From the NCBI RefSeq assembly GCF_000299035.1, contig NZ_JH921521.1, positions 88,647-152,646 of the forward strand: DNA of 64,000 nucleotides, read 5' to 3'. The position numbers were made by a program, and so were the translations under genes. Within the stretch, counting starts at the first letter, position 1. Each line of letters opens with the position of its first letter. Shown one piece after another: positions 8,732 through 17,413 of the stretch. The stretch comes from Bacillus bingmayongensis (GTDB lineage Bacteria > Bacillota > Bacilli > Bacillales > Bacillaceae_G). Under the pieces are notes generated by a model. It was not told the origin of the DNA. It did not search any database and was given only the letters and a program-made list of their open reading frames with translations.

Positions 8732-8986
8732 TTAATCTCCACCGCCACCACAGCTACCACCATCTCCACCTGAAAAACCGCTATCTCCTCCAAAAGAACT
8801 CCCACATTCGTTTGAACTATCACTATCAGATCCTGCAAAGAAAAGTGGTGTAGAAGTCGCTGTAGTTGTCGTACTATCACCATTACCTGTTTTATAAAGA
8901 TTTACTTTCCGCTTATTCGATCTTATTGATTTTACAATCATTCCAATTAAAACTAAAAACAATAATGCCGCTATTACAAATCCCAT
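8732..8986 (-). CDS. Small membrane-anchored protein with Gly/Ser/Cys-rich tail
   Basis: The product has 84 residues. One N-terminal membrane helix (about 2-20) is followed by a basic stretch (KSIRSNKRKVNLYK), a Thr-rich linker, and a low-complexity tail rich in Gly, Ser and Asp that contains two Cys and ends in CGGGGD. The AAAGGAGGT site is 6 bases before the ATG. Comparable GG-rich tails end YgcG/TPM-type membrane proteins, but no TPM domain is present. It is 14 bases downstream of the thioredoxin-like gene on the same strand and probably co-transcribed with it. The function is unknown. Confidence 0.75.
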   Translation of the reverse strand: MGFVIAALLFLVLIGMIVKSIRSNKRKVNLYKTGNGDSTTTTATSTPLFFAGSDSDSSNECGSSFGGDSGFSGGDGGSCGGGGD

Positions 8987-9000
8987 ATCAAATACCTCCT

Positions 9001-9315
9001 TTATTTTTTTAATAACTGTAATGATCGTTCTATCTTCTCTAAGGAAATAAATCTTGACTCACGAAGTATCTCTTTTCCTTCATGAAATAATAAAATGGTT
9101 GGAGCTGTAAATACTAAATACTTCGCTGAAATTTCTTTCATATCCTGTAGTGATATTACAATGTTTTCTACAGCGTGATATTGTTTCAATAAGTGATTTA
9201 CTTTCTCTAACATCACATCACAAACACCACAATTTTCGGTTTTTATGAATAAAAGTAATAGCCTTTGTTCTTCAATATATGCTACTAATTCTTCTATCGT
9301 TTGAAATTTTCTCAT
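9001..9315 (-). CDS. Thioredoxin-like protein (CGVC)
   Basis: This 104-residue single-domain thioredoxin fold has the redox motif ENCGVCDVM at about 28-36 and the cis-proline loop FTAPTILLF near residue 70. No signal peptide is visible, so it is cytoplasmic. The motif CGVC differs from the CGPC of TrxA, and the protein resembles the YtpP/YbbN-type accessory thioredoxins of Bacillus. AGAGGGG precedes the ATG. It sits 10 bases after the DUF1992 gene and just before the Gly/Ser-rich membrane protein, so the three probably form one transcript. The redox partner is unknown. Confidence 0.85.
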   Translation of the reverse strand: MRKFQTIEELVAYIEEQRLLLLFIKTENCGVCDVMLEKVNHLLKQYHAVENIVISLQDMKEISAKYLVFTAPTILLFHEGKEILRESRFISLEKIERSLQLLKK

Positions 9316-9325
9316 GTTACCCCTC

Positions 9326-9697
9326 TTAGCGTAATTTACGAAACACTTGATTTTGGTACATACGAAATGCTGAATTTCCTTTTATTTTTCTCTTCTCCAT
9401 TAACTGGTGAAATCGAAGCGTTTTTTCTGTTAACTCCTCTTTTAATTTTGCTCTCTCCGTTTCATCGTAACAACAAGCTATTAAATCTTCTATTTTCAAT
9501 ATATCCTTTTGTAATTCCATCTCTGCCGGAATCATACCAGCGTTTTTCAAAATTTTGTAGCTCATTCTTAGGTCTGGAAGTACCATTGAAAGGTCTTCTA
9601 ATTGCAGTGGTTTCCCTTTACCTGGAAGGTCATCAAGATCACCATTATTGATTGATTGACGAATTCTTTCTTCAGCAATGCTTAAGAAAACATCCAC
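9326..9697 (-). CDS. DUF1992 (DnaJ-homologue subfamily C member 28 domain) protein
   Basis: The product has 123 residues. It opens with the family hallmark AEERIRQSINNGDLDDLPGKGKPL and continues as a charged helical region (LPDLRMSYKILKNAGMIPAEMEL). This matches DUF1992, related to E. coli YhdN and the conserved region of DNAJC28; its molecular role is unknown. The start is a GTG at 9697 with GGGAGGGAA upstream. It leads a three-gene run (DUF1992, thioredoxin-like, Gly/Ser-rich membrane protein). No J domain is present. Confidence 0.85.
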   Translation of the reverse strand: MDVFLSIAEERIRQSINNGDLDDLPGKGKPLQLEDLSMVLPDLRMSYKILKNAGMIPAEMELQKDILKIEDLIACCYDETERAKLKEELTEKTLRFHQLMEKRKIKGNSAFRMYQNQVFRKLR

Positions 9698-9895
9698 TTC
9701 ATTCCCTCCCTTACATATTTTTACTATTATTTTACATGAAATTTCATATCGCTGCTATGATATGAAACAATAACTTCAAACAATTTTTTCTCAAATTATC
9801 CTCTAAATTGAAATTTTTGAATCGATTTGACTAGATATATATATATAATTCGCATTATAGCTATTCTTATAATTGAGAAAATCCTTTCTGTATAA

Positions 9896-9909
9896 ATAAA
9901 GCGTTTACA
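9896..9909 (+). promoter_or_regulatory. Candidate CcpA cre site upstream of chitinase
   Basis: ATAAAGCGTTTACA matches 12 of 14 positions of the cre consensus TGWAARCGYTWNCW. It is 163 bases before the chitinase start. This predicts catabolite repression by glucose. Confidence 0.5.
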
Positions 9910-9950
9910 CAAAATCTTACATTTGTTACGATGTAATCAATCTCTCTTAC

Positions 9951-10010
9951 TTGTATAGACTTCGTGACATCTGTTCGTTTTAGTAGTCTAGACATTTTTA
10001 CGTCTAGATT
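9951..10010 (+). promoter_or_regulatory. Candidate NagR/YvoA (dre-like) operators of the chitinase
   Basis: Three clustered elements share a GTMTAGAC core: TTGTATAGACTT (9951-9962), TAGTCTAGACAT (9984-9995) and ACGTCTAGATT (10000-10010). The last two form a perfect inverted repeat, TCTAGAC/GTCTAGA, with an 8-base spacer. AGACTTCGTGACATCT at 9957-9972 closely resembles the dre element that I recall being reported upstream of B. thuringiensis chiA. GntR-type NagR/DasR repressors of amino-sugar metabolism bind such sites. Confidence 0.55.
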
Positions 10011-10072
10011 CATTTTGATTTATTGGCAATAGCCATTAAATATATTTTTTTATTTAGAAAGGGGAAATGATT

Positions 10073-12097
10073 ATGAGGTCAAAAAAAATCACATTCCTGT
10101 TCCTATCTCTACTACTCTTCCTACCTCTTTTTCTTACAAACTTTATTACTCCTAGTTTTGTATCAGCAGACTCCTCCAAAACAAATCAAAAGATTATTGG
10201 ATACTTTCCTTCTTGGGGTATCTATGGCCGCAATTATCAAGTTGCCGACATCGATGCATCAAAGCTTACTCATTTGAACTATGCTTTTGCTGATATTTGC
10301 TGGAATGGCAAACACGGGAATCCTTCTACACATCCTGACAATCCTAATAAACAAACATGGTCCTGTAAAGAATCTAGTGTACCATTGCAAAATAAAGAGG
10401 TACCAAATGGTACTCTTGTACTAGGCGAACCTTGGGCCGATGTTAATAAATCTTTTCCAGGCTCGGGTACAACATGGGAAGATTGCGACAAGTATGCTCG
10501 CTGCGGAAACTTCGGTGAGCTGAAACGTCTAAAAGCAAAGTACCTTCACTTAAAAACAATTATCTCAGTTGGAGGCTGGACGTGGTCTAATCGTTTTTCT
10601 GATGTAGCTGCCGATGAAAAAACACGGAAAATATTTGCAGAATCTGCAGTCGCCTTCATTCGTGAATATGGTTTTGATGGTGTAGATTTAGATTGGGAGT
10701 ATCCAGGCGTTGAAACCATACCAGGAGGAAGTTATCGTCCTGAGGATAAGCAAAATTTCACATTACTCCTTCAAGATGTCCGAAATGCTTTAAATAAAGC
10801 AGGCTCTGAAGATGGAAAACAATATTTATTAACAATTGCGTCAGGGGCAAGTCAGAGCTACGCTGATCATACAGAGTTGAAAAAGGTTTCCCAAATCGTG
10901 GATTGGATTAACATCATGACATATGATTTTCACGGCGGATGGGATACAACTTCTAATCATAATGCTGCATTATACGGAGATCCTAAAGACCCAGCAGTTG
11001 GTACAAAGTTTTATGTCGATGGAGCTGTTGAAATTTATAAAAGCGAAGGTGTACCAGCCGATAAAATTGTATTAGGTGTTCCTTTCTATGGTCGTGGCTG
11101 GAAAAGTTGCGGAAAAGATAACAACGGACAATATCAACCTTGTAAACCAGGAAGTGATGGGAAACTAGCTTCTAAAGGAACTTGGGATGATTATTCTACA
11201 GGAGATACAGGTGTATATGATTATGGTGATTTGGCAGCTAACTACGTAAATAAAAACGGCTTTGTTCGATACTGGAACGACACTGCTAAAGTTCCATATT
11301 TATATAATGAAGCTACTGGAACATTTATAAGCTATGATGACAATGAATCTATGAAATATAAAACGGATTATATAAAAACAAAAGGTTTGGGTGGGGCAAT
11401 GTTTTGGGAATTAAGCGGTGACTGTCGCACCAGTCCAAGATATAGTTGTAGTGGCCCAAAACTGCTTGATACGTTAGTTACAGAATTACTAGGTGGACCT
11501 ATTAACCAAAAAGATAATGAAGCCCCAACAAATGTGAAAAATATTACAGTCACAAATAAGAATTCAAATCTAGTCCAATTATCTTGGACTGCATCTACTG
11601 ATAATGTTGGTATCACAGAATATGAAATAACCTCTGGGACTGAGAAATGGACAGCAACTACGAATAGCATTACGATTAAAAATTTAAAACCAAATACAGA
11701 ATATACTTTTTCAATTGTCGCAAAAGATGCGGCTGGTAATCAATCACAACCGTCCTCTATTACTGTCAAAACCGATGATGGTAGTACAACTCCACCAGGG
11801 GGAAATGGTAATGTGACATTTTCAGTTACTTCAAACTGGGGAAATGGCTACAACTTCTCTATTACAATTAAAAATACAGGAACAATCCCTATTAAAAATT
11901 GGAATTTAGAATTTGATTACAACGGAAGTTTAACACAAGTTTGGGACTCTAAACTTGTAAGTAATACAAATAACCACTATGTTATTACGAATGCAGGATG
12001 GAATGGTGACATTCCTGCTGGTGGAACAGTTACAATTGGTGGTGCTGGGACAGGAAATCCAGCAGAGATTCTAAATGCTGTGATATCTGGAAACTAA
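10073..12097 (+). CDS. Secreted GH18 chitinase with FnIII and CBM2 domains (ChiCW-like)
   Basis: This endo- or exo-acting enzyme cleaves beta-1,4-linked N-acetylglucosamine chains outside the cell. Of 674 residues, about 1-32 are a signal peptide (basic start, Leu/Phe-rich core, SFVSADS). A GH18 barrel covers about 40-460 with SVGGW and the catalytic DGVDLDWEYPG motif, whose Glu is the acid/base. A fibronectin III domain spans about 480-570, then a TTPPGG linker, then a CBM2-type binding domain (about 580-674). Domain order and length equal those of the B. cereus ChiCW/ChiB-type chitinase. I start at the second ATG (10073), since AAAGGGG is only two bases before the first ATG at 10067. The long upstream region carries cre and NagR-like sites. 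Confidence 0.95.
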   Translation: MRSKKITFLFLSLLLFLPLFLTNFITPSFVSADSSKTNQKIIGYFPSWGIYGRNYQVADIDASKLTHLNYAFADICWNGKHGNPSTHPDNPNKQTWSCKESSVPLQNKEVPNGTLVLGEPWADVNKSFPGSGTTWEDCDKYARCGNFGELKRLKAKYLHLKTIISVGGWTWSNRFSDVAADEKTRKIFAESAVAFIREYGFDGVDLDWEYPGVETIPGGSYRPEDKQNFTLLLQDVRNALNKAGSEDGKQYLLTIASGASQSYADHTELKKVSQIVDWINIMTYDFHGGWDTTSNHNAALYGDPKDPAVGTKFYVDGAVEIYKSEGVPADKIVLGVPFYGRGWKSCGKDNNGQYQPCKPGSDGKLASKGTWDDYSTGDTGVYDYGDLAANYVNKNGFVRYWNDTAKVPYLYNEATGTFISYDDNESMKYKTDYIKTKGLGGAMFWELSGDCRTSPRYSCSGPKLLDTLVTELLGGPINQKDNEAPTNVKNITVTNKNSNLVQLSWTASTDNVGITEYEITSGTEKWTATTNSITIKNLKPNTEYTFSIVAKDAAGNQSQPSSITVKTDDGSTTPPGGNGNVTFSVTSNWGNGYNFSITIKNTGTIPIKNWNLEFDYNGSLTQVWDSKLVSNTNNHYVITNAGWNGDIPAGGTVTIGGAGTGNPAEILNAVISGN

Positions 12098-12098
12098 A

Positions 12099-12140
12099 TA
12101 AAAGACGATATCTCTTCTTTATTGAGATATCGTCTTTTAT
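12099..12140. terminator. Bidirectional terminator between chitinase and metI
   Basis: A perfect 17-bp stem encloses a loop of about 8 bases. It has A/T flanks on both sides and lies between two convergent genes. Confidence 0.9.
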
Positions 12141-12808
12141 CAATCTTTCTTTAATTTTCTAGCAATCCCATTACCTAAAGACTGTAATCCTTGAACAAGA
12201 ATAATCAAGATAAAGACCGTTGCATACATAACTTCCGGTTCATACCGTAAATGACCAAATCGATATGCTAAATCTCCAAGTCCACCTGCACCTACCAGTC
12301 CAGCCATTGCCGTTGCACCTATTAGTCCAATCGTTGCGATCGTTAAGCCAAGCACAAGAGATGGACGCGCTTCTCTAACCATAACGTGCCAAATAATTTT
12401 CACAGTAGAAATCCCCATCGCTTGATATGCCTCAATTACACCACGATCCACTTCTAGTAAAGCTGTTTCCATTAAACGTGCAATATAGGGAGCTGTAAAT
12501 ACAACAAGCGGTACAATCACACCTTTCACACCAATTGAAGTCCCCATAATCAGCTTTGTAAACGGTAGAATGAAGAATAATAGAATAATAAATGGAATAG
12601 AACGAATGACATTAATAATTGTATTAAAAATAGGGTATACAACTTTATTCTCTAGTTGACCACCAGGCCTTGTTAAAACAAGTGTTACTCCTAGTGGTAA
12701 TGCAATAATAATTGATATAAGTAGTGAAATTGATGTCATTTGAAATGTTTGAATCGTTGCTTCCCATATCATCTTACCCCATTCATCCCAAAAGGACTTG
12801 TTTCCCAT
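12140..12808 (-). CDS. metI: Methionine ABC transporter permease MetI (MetP)
   Basis: This 222-residue inner-membrane permease has five or so helices. The binding-protein-dependent permease signature is the EAA loop, EAYQAMGISTVKIIWHVMVREARPSL. It pairs with MetN (ATPase) and MetQ (lipoprotein) to import L- and D-methionine. Its start overlaps the metN end by 26 bases, showing translational coupling. The three genes follow an S-box leader, so transcription should fall when SAM is plentiful. Length and motif spacing are normal for the MetI family. Confidence 0.95.
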   Translation of the reverse strand: MGNKSFWDEWGKMIWEATIQTFQMTSISLLISIIIALPLGVTLVLTRPGGQLENKVVYPIFNTIINVIRSIPFIILLFFILPFTKLIMGTSIGVKGVIVPLVVFTAPYIARLMETALLEVDRGVIEAYQAMGISTVKIIWHVMVREARPSLVLGLTIATIGLIGATAMAGLVGAGGLGDLAYRFGHLRYEPEVMYATVFILIILVQGLQSLGNGIARKLKKD

Positions 12809-13823
12809 ACTCTTCCCTACCTCCTTCTACAATGATCCCTTGTTCCTGTAAAAATACTAAAGCTCGGTGTACCTCGTTTTCTTCACCTTGCATATGAACA
12901 ACGAGCTTACCATACGCTTCATGTTTTAGTTGTGTAATATTGCCGGATAAAATATTGGGATACACTTGAAATCGTTTTGTAGCAACAGCCAATGCTGGTT
13001 CTCCTGAAGAGTTCCCTATAAACGAGAGTGTTACAATCTCTCCAGTATTTTTTAGCTCTTTCTGTAATTCTTCTGGAATTTTGGCTGCAAAAGCGCTGTT
13101 CACAAATTTTTTCGTTGTTACATGTTGTGGATTTGTAAAAATGTCTTTTACTGTGCCACTCTCAATCACAGCCCCATGCTCCATTACAGCAACTCGATCA
13201 CATATACGTTGTATTACATTCATTTCATGTGTAATTAGCAAAATCGTAATGCCTATTTTCTCGTTGATTTCTAATAACAAATCTAGAATAGAATCCGTTG
13301 TTTCTGGGTCTAATGCACTTGTCGCTTCATCACTTAGCAAAACTTCTGGTTCATAGGATAGTGCGCGCGCAATCGCAACACGTTGTTTTTGACCACCAGA
13401 AAGCTCACTTGGATATGCATCTTTTCTATCAAAAAGGTCAACAATACGTAAATACTTTTCTACTCTTTTTTCAATTTCAGTTTTTGAAATCCCAGCTAGA
13501 CGTAAAGGTAATGCAATATTTTCATAAACGTTGACTGTTTTTAATAAATTAAATCCTTGAAAAATCATCCCAATTTTTTGTCTCGCCTTCGCTAACTCTT
13601 TTGTAGATAAATTTGTTAAATCTTTTTCATTTACAATGATATTTCCTGTTGTTGGCTTTTCTAATAAATTGACACAACGGATTAATGTACTTTTACCAGC
13701 ACCACTATATCCGATGATTCCGAACACTTCTCCTTTTTCTACTTTAAGAGAAGTTGGTTTAAGAGCTTCAACCTTACCTTTTTTTGTTGTAAATACTTTG
13801 GATACATTTTTCAATTCAATCAC
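12783..13823 (-). CDS. metN: Methionine ABC transporter ATP-binding protein MetN
   Basis: The product has 346 residues. Walker A is GYSGAGKST (about 38-46), the ABC signature [15 protein letters not shown], and Walker B VLLSDEATSALDP with the H-loop ITHEM. After about residue 240 comes the NIL/ACT-like regulatory domain typical of MetN (VTLSFIGNSSGEPAL onward), which binds methionine and inhibits transport when the internal pool is full. It lies between metQ (12-base gap) and metI (26-base overlap). Confidence 0.96.
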   Translation of the reverse strand: MIELKNVSKVFTTKKGKVEALKPTSLKVEKGEVFGIIGYSGAGKSTLIRCVNLLEKPTTGNIIVNEKDLTNLSTKELAKARQKIGMIFQGFNLLKTVNVYENIALPLRLAGISKTEIEKRVEKYLRIVDLFDRKDAYPSELSGGQKQRVAIARALSYEPEVLLSDEATSALDPETTDSILDLLLEINEKIGITILLITHEMNVIQRICDRVAVMEHGAVIESGTVKDIFTNPQHVTTKKFVNSAFAAKIPEELQKELKNTGEIVTLSFIGNSSGEPALAVATKRFQVYPNILSGNITQLKHEAYGKLVVHMQGEENEVHRALVFLQEQGIIVEGGREEYGKQVLLG

Positions 13824-13835
13824 TATAGTCAGCTC

Positions 13836-14648
13836 CTACCAAGACGGCAAAACAGAACCATCGAATTTTTTCTCAATAAACTCTTTTACTTCTTTAGACT
13901 GATAAGCTTTCTTTAATTTTTTTACAGCTGCATCATCCTTATTCTCTGTACGAACAACCACCCAGTTTACATATGGTGAATCTTTTCCTTCACGGAAAAT
14001 AGAATCTTTAGCTGGACTTAGTTTCGCACCTAATGCAAAATTCGTATTAATTGCTGCTGCTTTCACTTCATCTAGCTGCGTTGGTAATTGTGACGCCTCT
14101 AACTCAACAATTTTCAAATTCTTCGGATTCTCAATCACATCTTTTGCAGTTGCCTTCTCTGTTGCTTTTGGATCAACCTTTAAAACACCTGCTTTTTCAA
14201 ATAATTTTAATGCCCGAAGTTCATTCGTTGGATCATTTGGTACAGCAATTGCATCTCCATCTTTTAACTCTTTTACATCTTTTAAGTGTTTAGAATATAC
14301 TCCCATCGGGAATGTTACCGTTGAAAACACTTCTGTCAATTTCATATCACGCTCTGCTTTAAATACATCTAAGTAGGACTTCGTTTGATAGCTATTCACA
14401 TCAATATCTTTTTCGTCTAACGATACATTGGGCGCTACATAATCATTAAATATCTGTAAATCAACTTGTAAGCCATCTTTTGCCGCTACTTCTTTTACTT
14501 TTTCAAAAATTTGTTCATGTGGTCCCCCCGTTACACCAACTGTAACCTTTTTCTCATCTAGCGCTTTTGCTTCCTTATTCGAATCCGCACTACATGCGCC
14601 TAATAATAATACCGCTCCACTTACAATACTTAGCACCAACTTCTTCAT
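13836..14648 (-). CDS. metQ: Methionine-binding lipoprotein MetQ
   Basis: The product has 270 residues. A lipoprotein signal peptide ends in the lipobox LLGAC (Cys about residue 20), so the protein is anchored outside the membrane. The mature part has the NLPA family pattern VGVTGGPHEQIFEKVKEVA and FNDYVAPNVSLDEKDID. The open frame runs further upstream, but the ATG at 14648 has GAGGGGG 9 bases before it, and the extension would run into the S-box terminator. It is first in metQ-metN-metI. Confidence 0.95.
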   Translation of the reverse strand: MKKLVLSIVSGAVLLLGACSADSNKEAKALDEKKVTVGVTGGPHEQIFEKVKEVAAKDGLQVDLQIFNDYVAPNVSLDEKDIDVNSYQTKSYLDVFKAERDMKLTEVFSTVTFPMGVYSKHLKDVKELKDGDAIAVPNDPTNELRALKLFEKAGVLKVDPKATEKATAKDVIENPKNLKIVELEASQLPTQLDEVKAAAINTNFALGAKLSPAKDSIFREGKDSPYVNWVVVRTENKDDAAVKKLKKAYQSKEVKEFIEKKFDGSVLPSW

Positions 14649-14682
14649 ATAAAATTCCCCCTCAATATATCTGTTCTTAAAC

Positions 14683-14851
14683 AAAAAACACCTCTCAAAT
14701 AAGAGAGGTGTCGAATAGACAAAATAAGCTCCTCTCTTATCTTCCAAAACGAAAATCGTTTTGCAGGAATTAGCACCTTAGCTTATTATTCATAAGCTCG
14801 GTTGCCGGGCATCATAGGGCCAGTCCCTCCGCCACTCTGGATAAGAGTATC
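14683..14851 (-). promoter_or_regulatory. SAM-I riboswitch (S-box) plus terminator upstream of metQNI
   Basis: The minus strand carries the full S-box: CTTATCCAGAGTGGCGGAGGGA, split by P1/P2, then ACTGGCCC, GATGCCCGGCAACC and AAGGTGCTAATTCCTGCA, closed by GGAAGATAAGAG. It is followed by a terminator (CACCTCTC/GAGAGGTG plus T run, 14683-14711). SAM binding should cause premature termination. Confidence 0.96.
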
Positions 14852-15086
14852 TGTATTAAATTTTCCAAAAGTTATGGTACTAATAGTAAATCTTACAAAA
14901 AATTTTGTCAATCATATTTTTCTGAATATAAACTTTTTACACATAACAAATCAATTCAGCTAGTAACCATTTCTAGAGATACTATCAAAGTTTCTGATTG
15001 ATAACCATATACAAGTTATCCTCATAATGAATATACTAAATAAAAGTAAATACTTTATACTTATATACGAAAAGAGGCTATATTGT

Positions 15087-15404
15087 ATGCACGAAAAAAA
15101 CGCTATACAAACCCTACTATTATCTCAGATAGAAAAACTATCCCAATCCTTTCATTACGACTTTTTATATGAAGAGGGACAACAAGGAACACTATGCCAA
15201 ATCCTTTTACGAGATGATAACGGTTCTATCGTAGCAACACCACTTAGTTTTCATATGCTGATAAATGAAGTTGCTGGGAAAGGCGAACTTATTTTTTATC
15301 ATGAACATGGTGAATTTCATCGCCAAAAATTTGATATTTATACGGAAGACAGCATTGTTAAATTACTATTATTCATTCAAGAACGATTACAAGTAAACCA
15401 GTAA
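15087..15404 (+). CDS. Hypothetical cytoplasmic protein, 105 residues
   Basis: I do not recognise a family. From the ATG at 15087 (AAAGAGG 10 bases upstream) the protein is mixed alpha/beta without signal peptide or membrane helix. It includes a helix HEKNAIQTLLLSQIEKLSQSF and strands CQILLRDDNGSIVATPLSF and GELIFYHEHGEF. An in-frame ATG at 15027 lacks a ribosome site. The gene is monocistronic, between the divergent S-box leader and a terminator. Similar short orphan proteins are common in the B. cereus group. Confidence 0.7.
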   Translation: MHEKNAIQTLLLSQIEKLSQSFHYDFLYEEGQQGTLCQILLRDDNGSIVATPLSFHMLINEVAGKGELIFYHEHGEFHRQKFDIYTEDSIVKLLLFIQERLQVNQ

Positions 15405-15410
15405 ATAATC

Positions 15411-15442
15411 TGAAAGCAGCTACTTAACATGTAGCTGCTTTC
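15411..15442 (+). terminator. Terminator after the 105-residue hypothetical
   Basis: A perfect 12-bp stem GAAAGCAGCTAC/GTAGCTGCTTTC encloses a 7-base loop, followed by ACAATTTT. Confidence 0.75.
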
Positions 15443-15503
15443 ACAATTTTCTCACTAAAATATTTTATGCCTTTCCCATGATGCTCCTAAATAAATAGCT
15501 CTC

Positions 15504-17045
15504 TTATTTTTTAGTAACATCCATTTCCTCTAGATTCCAAACTCGAGTCACCCAAGAATCGTAAAAAGAAGGCTCATGAGAAACGAGTAAAATGGTTCCT
15601 TTATATTGTGCTAGTGTTTCTTTTAATGCTTCTTTCGCATACACATCTAAGTGATTCGTTGGCTCATCTAAAATTAAGACATTACTCTGCATTAACATAA
15701 GTTCACATAAACGTACCTTCGTTTGCTCTCCACCACTTAAAAAACAAAGAGGCTGTCGAATATGCTCTTCCTTTAAGCCACATCTTGCTAAAGATTGACG
15801 AATTTCTTTTTGTGTCATATCTGGACGTCTTGACCATACTTGCTCAAGTGGTGTAATTTCTGTAGCAAATTCTTCTTGTGCAAAATATGCGGGCTTTACT
15901 TTCTCTCCAATACGAACTGCCCCACTTAATGGTTCTAGTTGTCCTAGTAACGTTTTTAACATCGTTGTTTTTCCTATTCCATTATGACCAACAATCGCAA
16001 TTTTTTCGCCCCTTTTTACTTGTAAATCAAATGATGGAAATAATGCTTCTGTATAACCAAATTGTATTTTTTCCGCTTGTAATATACGACTCACAGGTTC
16101 AGTGTAAACTTGAAAATGAAAACGTGGCCTTGGTGCATCGTTAGGCTCTCCAACTCGTTTCATTTTCTCTAATACCTTTTCACGGCTTTTCGCCTGCTTC
16201 GCTTTTCGGATTTTATTTTTTTGAATAAAACTCTCTAAATTTGCAATTTCCTTTTGCTGTCTTGCATAAGCTGCTTGTAATTGTTGCTTCTGAAGTTGGT
16301 AACTTTCTAAAAATCTTTTATAATTCCCCGTATAGCGCTTAATCGTCTGTCCCTCTAAATGATAAATAACATTCGTAATATTGTTTAAAAACGATTCATC
16401 ATGAGAAACGACAATATAAGCATGCTCATACACTTGTAAATATGCTCTTAGCCAATCTATATGAACTGTGTCTAAATAGTTTGTCGGCTCATCCAGCAAT
16501 AAGACATGTGGCTTCTCTAAAAGAAGCTTTCCAAGTAATAACTTTGTACGCTGGCCACCACTTAATTTTGAAATATCTTTTTTCATACCTAAGTCTGCCA
16601 AACCTAACCCTGCTGCTACTTCTTCTATTTTTGTATGAACTTGATAAAAATTTGAGCCCTCTAGTATATTTTGTAATTCTCCATATTGTACTAATAGCTT
16701 CTCTAACTCTGCTTCCTTTGCCATCTTTTCAGCAATGAGTATCATTTCACGTTCAATCGTATACAGATGAGAAAATGCACTTTGTAAATATTCTTCAATC
16801 GTTGTCCCTTCTTGTAAATCAATATGCTGCTCTAAAAATCCCACCTTCGCATGTGGAAACCATTCAATCTTCCCTCCATCAGGCAAAACTTCTCCAGTTA
16901 AAAGACGAAGTAACGTTGATTTCCCTGCACCATTACTCCCAACAAGCCCGGCGTGCTCACCTTGTAATAATCGAAAACAAGCATTATATAAAATGGTTTT
17001 ATCTCCATACGTATGCGTAAGATTTTCTACTGTTAATACACTCAT
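15504..17045 (-). CDS. ABC-F family ATPase, probable ribosome-protection or translation factor
   Basis: This 513-residue protein has two ABC nucleotide-binding domains and no membrane helices. The first has GSNGAGKST, LSGGQRTKL and VLLLDEPTNYLD; the second has GHNGIGKTT, LSGGEQTKVRL and VLILDEPTNHLD. A basic coiled linker (about 240-300, QKNKIRKAKQAKSREK) contains the region that reaches the peptidyl-transferase centre in ABC-F proteins. Family members either protect ribosomes from drugs (VmlR, Vga, Lsa, Msr) or act as translation factors; overall it looks closest to B. subtilis YfmM. A leader peptide and terminator upstream suggest drug-responsive attenuation, which favours a resistance role. 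GGAGAGAAC precedes the ATG at 17045. Confidence 0.85.
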   Translation of the reverse strand: MSVLTVENLTHTYGDKTILYNACFRLLQGEHAGLVGSNGAGKSTLLRLLTGEVLPDGGKIEWFPHAKVGFLEQHIDLQEGTTIEEYLQSAFSHLYTIEREMILIAEKMAKEAELEKLLVQYGELQNILEGSNFYQVHTKIEEVAAGLGLADLGMKKDISKLSGGQRTKLLLGKLLLEKPHVLLLDEPTNYLDTVHIDWLRAYLQVYEHAYIVVSHDESFLNNITNVIYHLEGQTIKRYTGNYKRFLESYQLQKQQLQAAYARQQKEIANLESFIQKNKIRKAKQAKSREKVLEKMKRVGEPNDAPRPRFHFQVYTEPVSRILQAEKIQFGYTEALFPSFDLQVKRGEKIAIVGHNGIGKTTMLKTLLGQLEPLSGAVRIGEKVKPAYFAQEEFATEITPLEQVWSRRPDMTQKEIRQSLARCGLKEEHIRQPLCFLSGGEQTKVRLCELMLMQSNVLILDEPTNHLDVYAKEALKETLAQYKGTILLVSHEPSFYDSWVTRVWNLEEMDVTKK

Positions 17046-17128
17046 TTTTGTTCTCTCCTTTTCTTTATAACTAACAAGCCAAATAGAGAGAACAGCAAAA
17101 TAAAGATCTTATTGAATTGTGTATACAT

Positions 17129-17161
17129 GAAAAATGAGTAAGGTGAACACACCTTACCCAT
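17129..17161 (-). terminator. Attenuator terminator in the ABC-F leader
   Basis: On the minus strand ATGGGTAAGGTG/CACCTTACTCAT forms a 12-bp stem (one mismatch) with a 4-base loop and a following T run. It lies 84 bases before the ABC-F start and downstream of a leader peptide. It thus sits inside the transcript as a conditional stop. Confidence 0.75.
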
Positions 17162-17252
17162 TACAATTTATTATCGTAAAAAAGGATTAAGGCTCTTTAC
17201 CTGCTGTCTTCAATTTGGCTTAAACTTTAAAAATGGGCAGACTTCTCCCATA

Positions 17253-17291
17253 TCAAGCTAAAACCATTTGAAGAACAGTCGATAAAGTCAT
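17253..17291 (-). CDS. Putative 12-residue leader peptide of the ABC-F gene
   Basis: The short frame encodes MTLSTVLQMVLA. AAAGGAGTGAAAGG directly precedes its ATG, a ribosome site as strong as any in the window. The coding part (CTTCAAATGG..AGCTT) can pair imperfectly with AAG..TAAGCCAAATTGAAG about 40 bases on, and a terminator lies further downstream. This is the layout of ribosome-stalling attenuators before erm, msr, vmlR and lsa-type genes. That it is translated and responds to antibiotics is inference. Confidence 0.55.
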   Translation of the reverse strand: MTLSTVLQMVLA

Positions 17292-17413
17292 CTTATCCTT
17301 TCACTCCTTTATGAATCATTATTGTCTTATAATAAGCATGTACCATGCTCTTATATTTTATTCGTTATGAATCTTTTTGTTCCTCTTTTTCATTAAAAAA
17401 TTTTTTCAAACAA

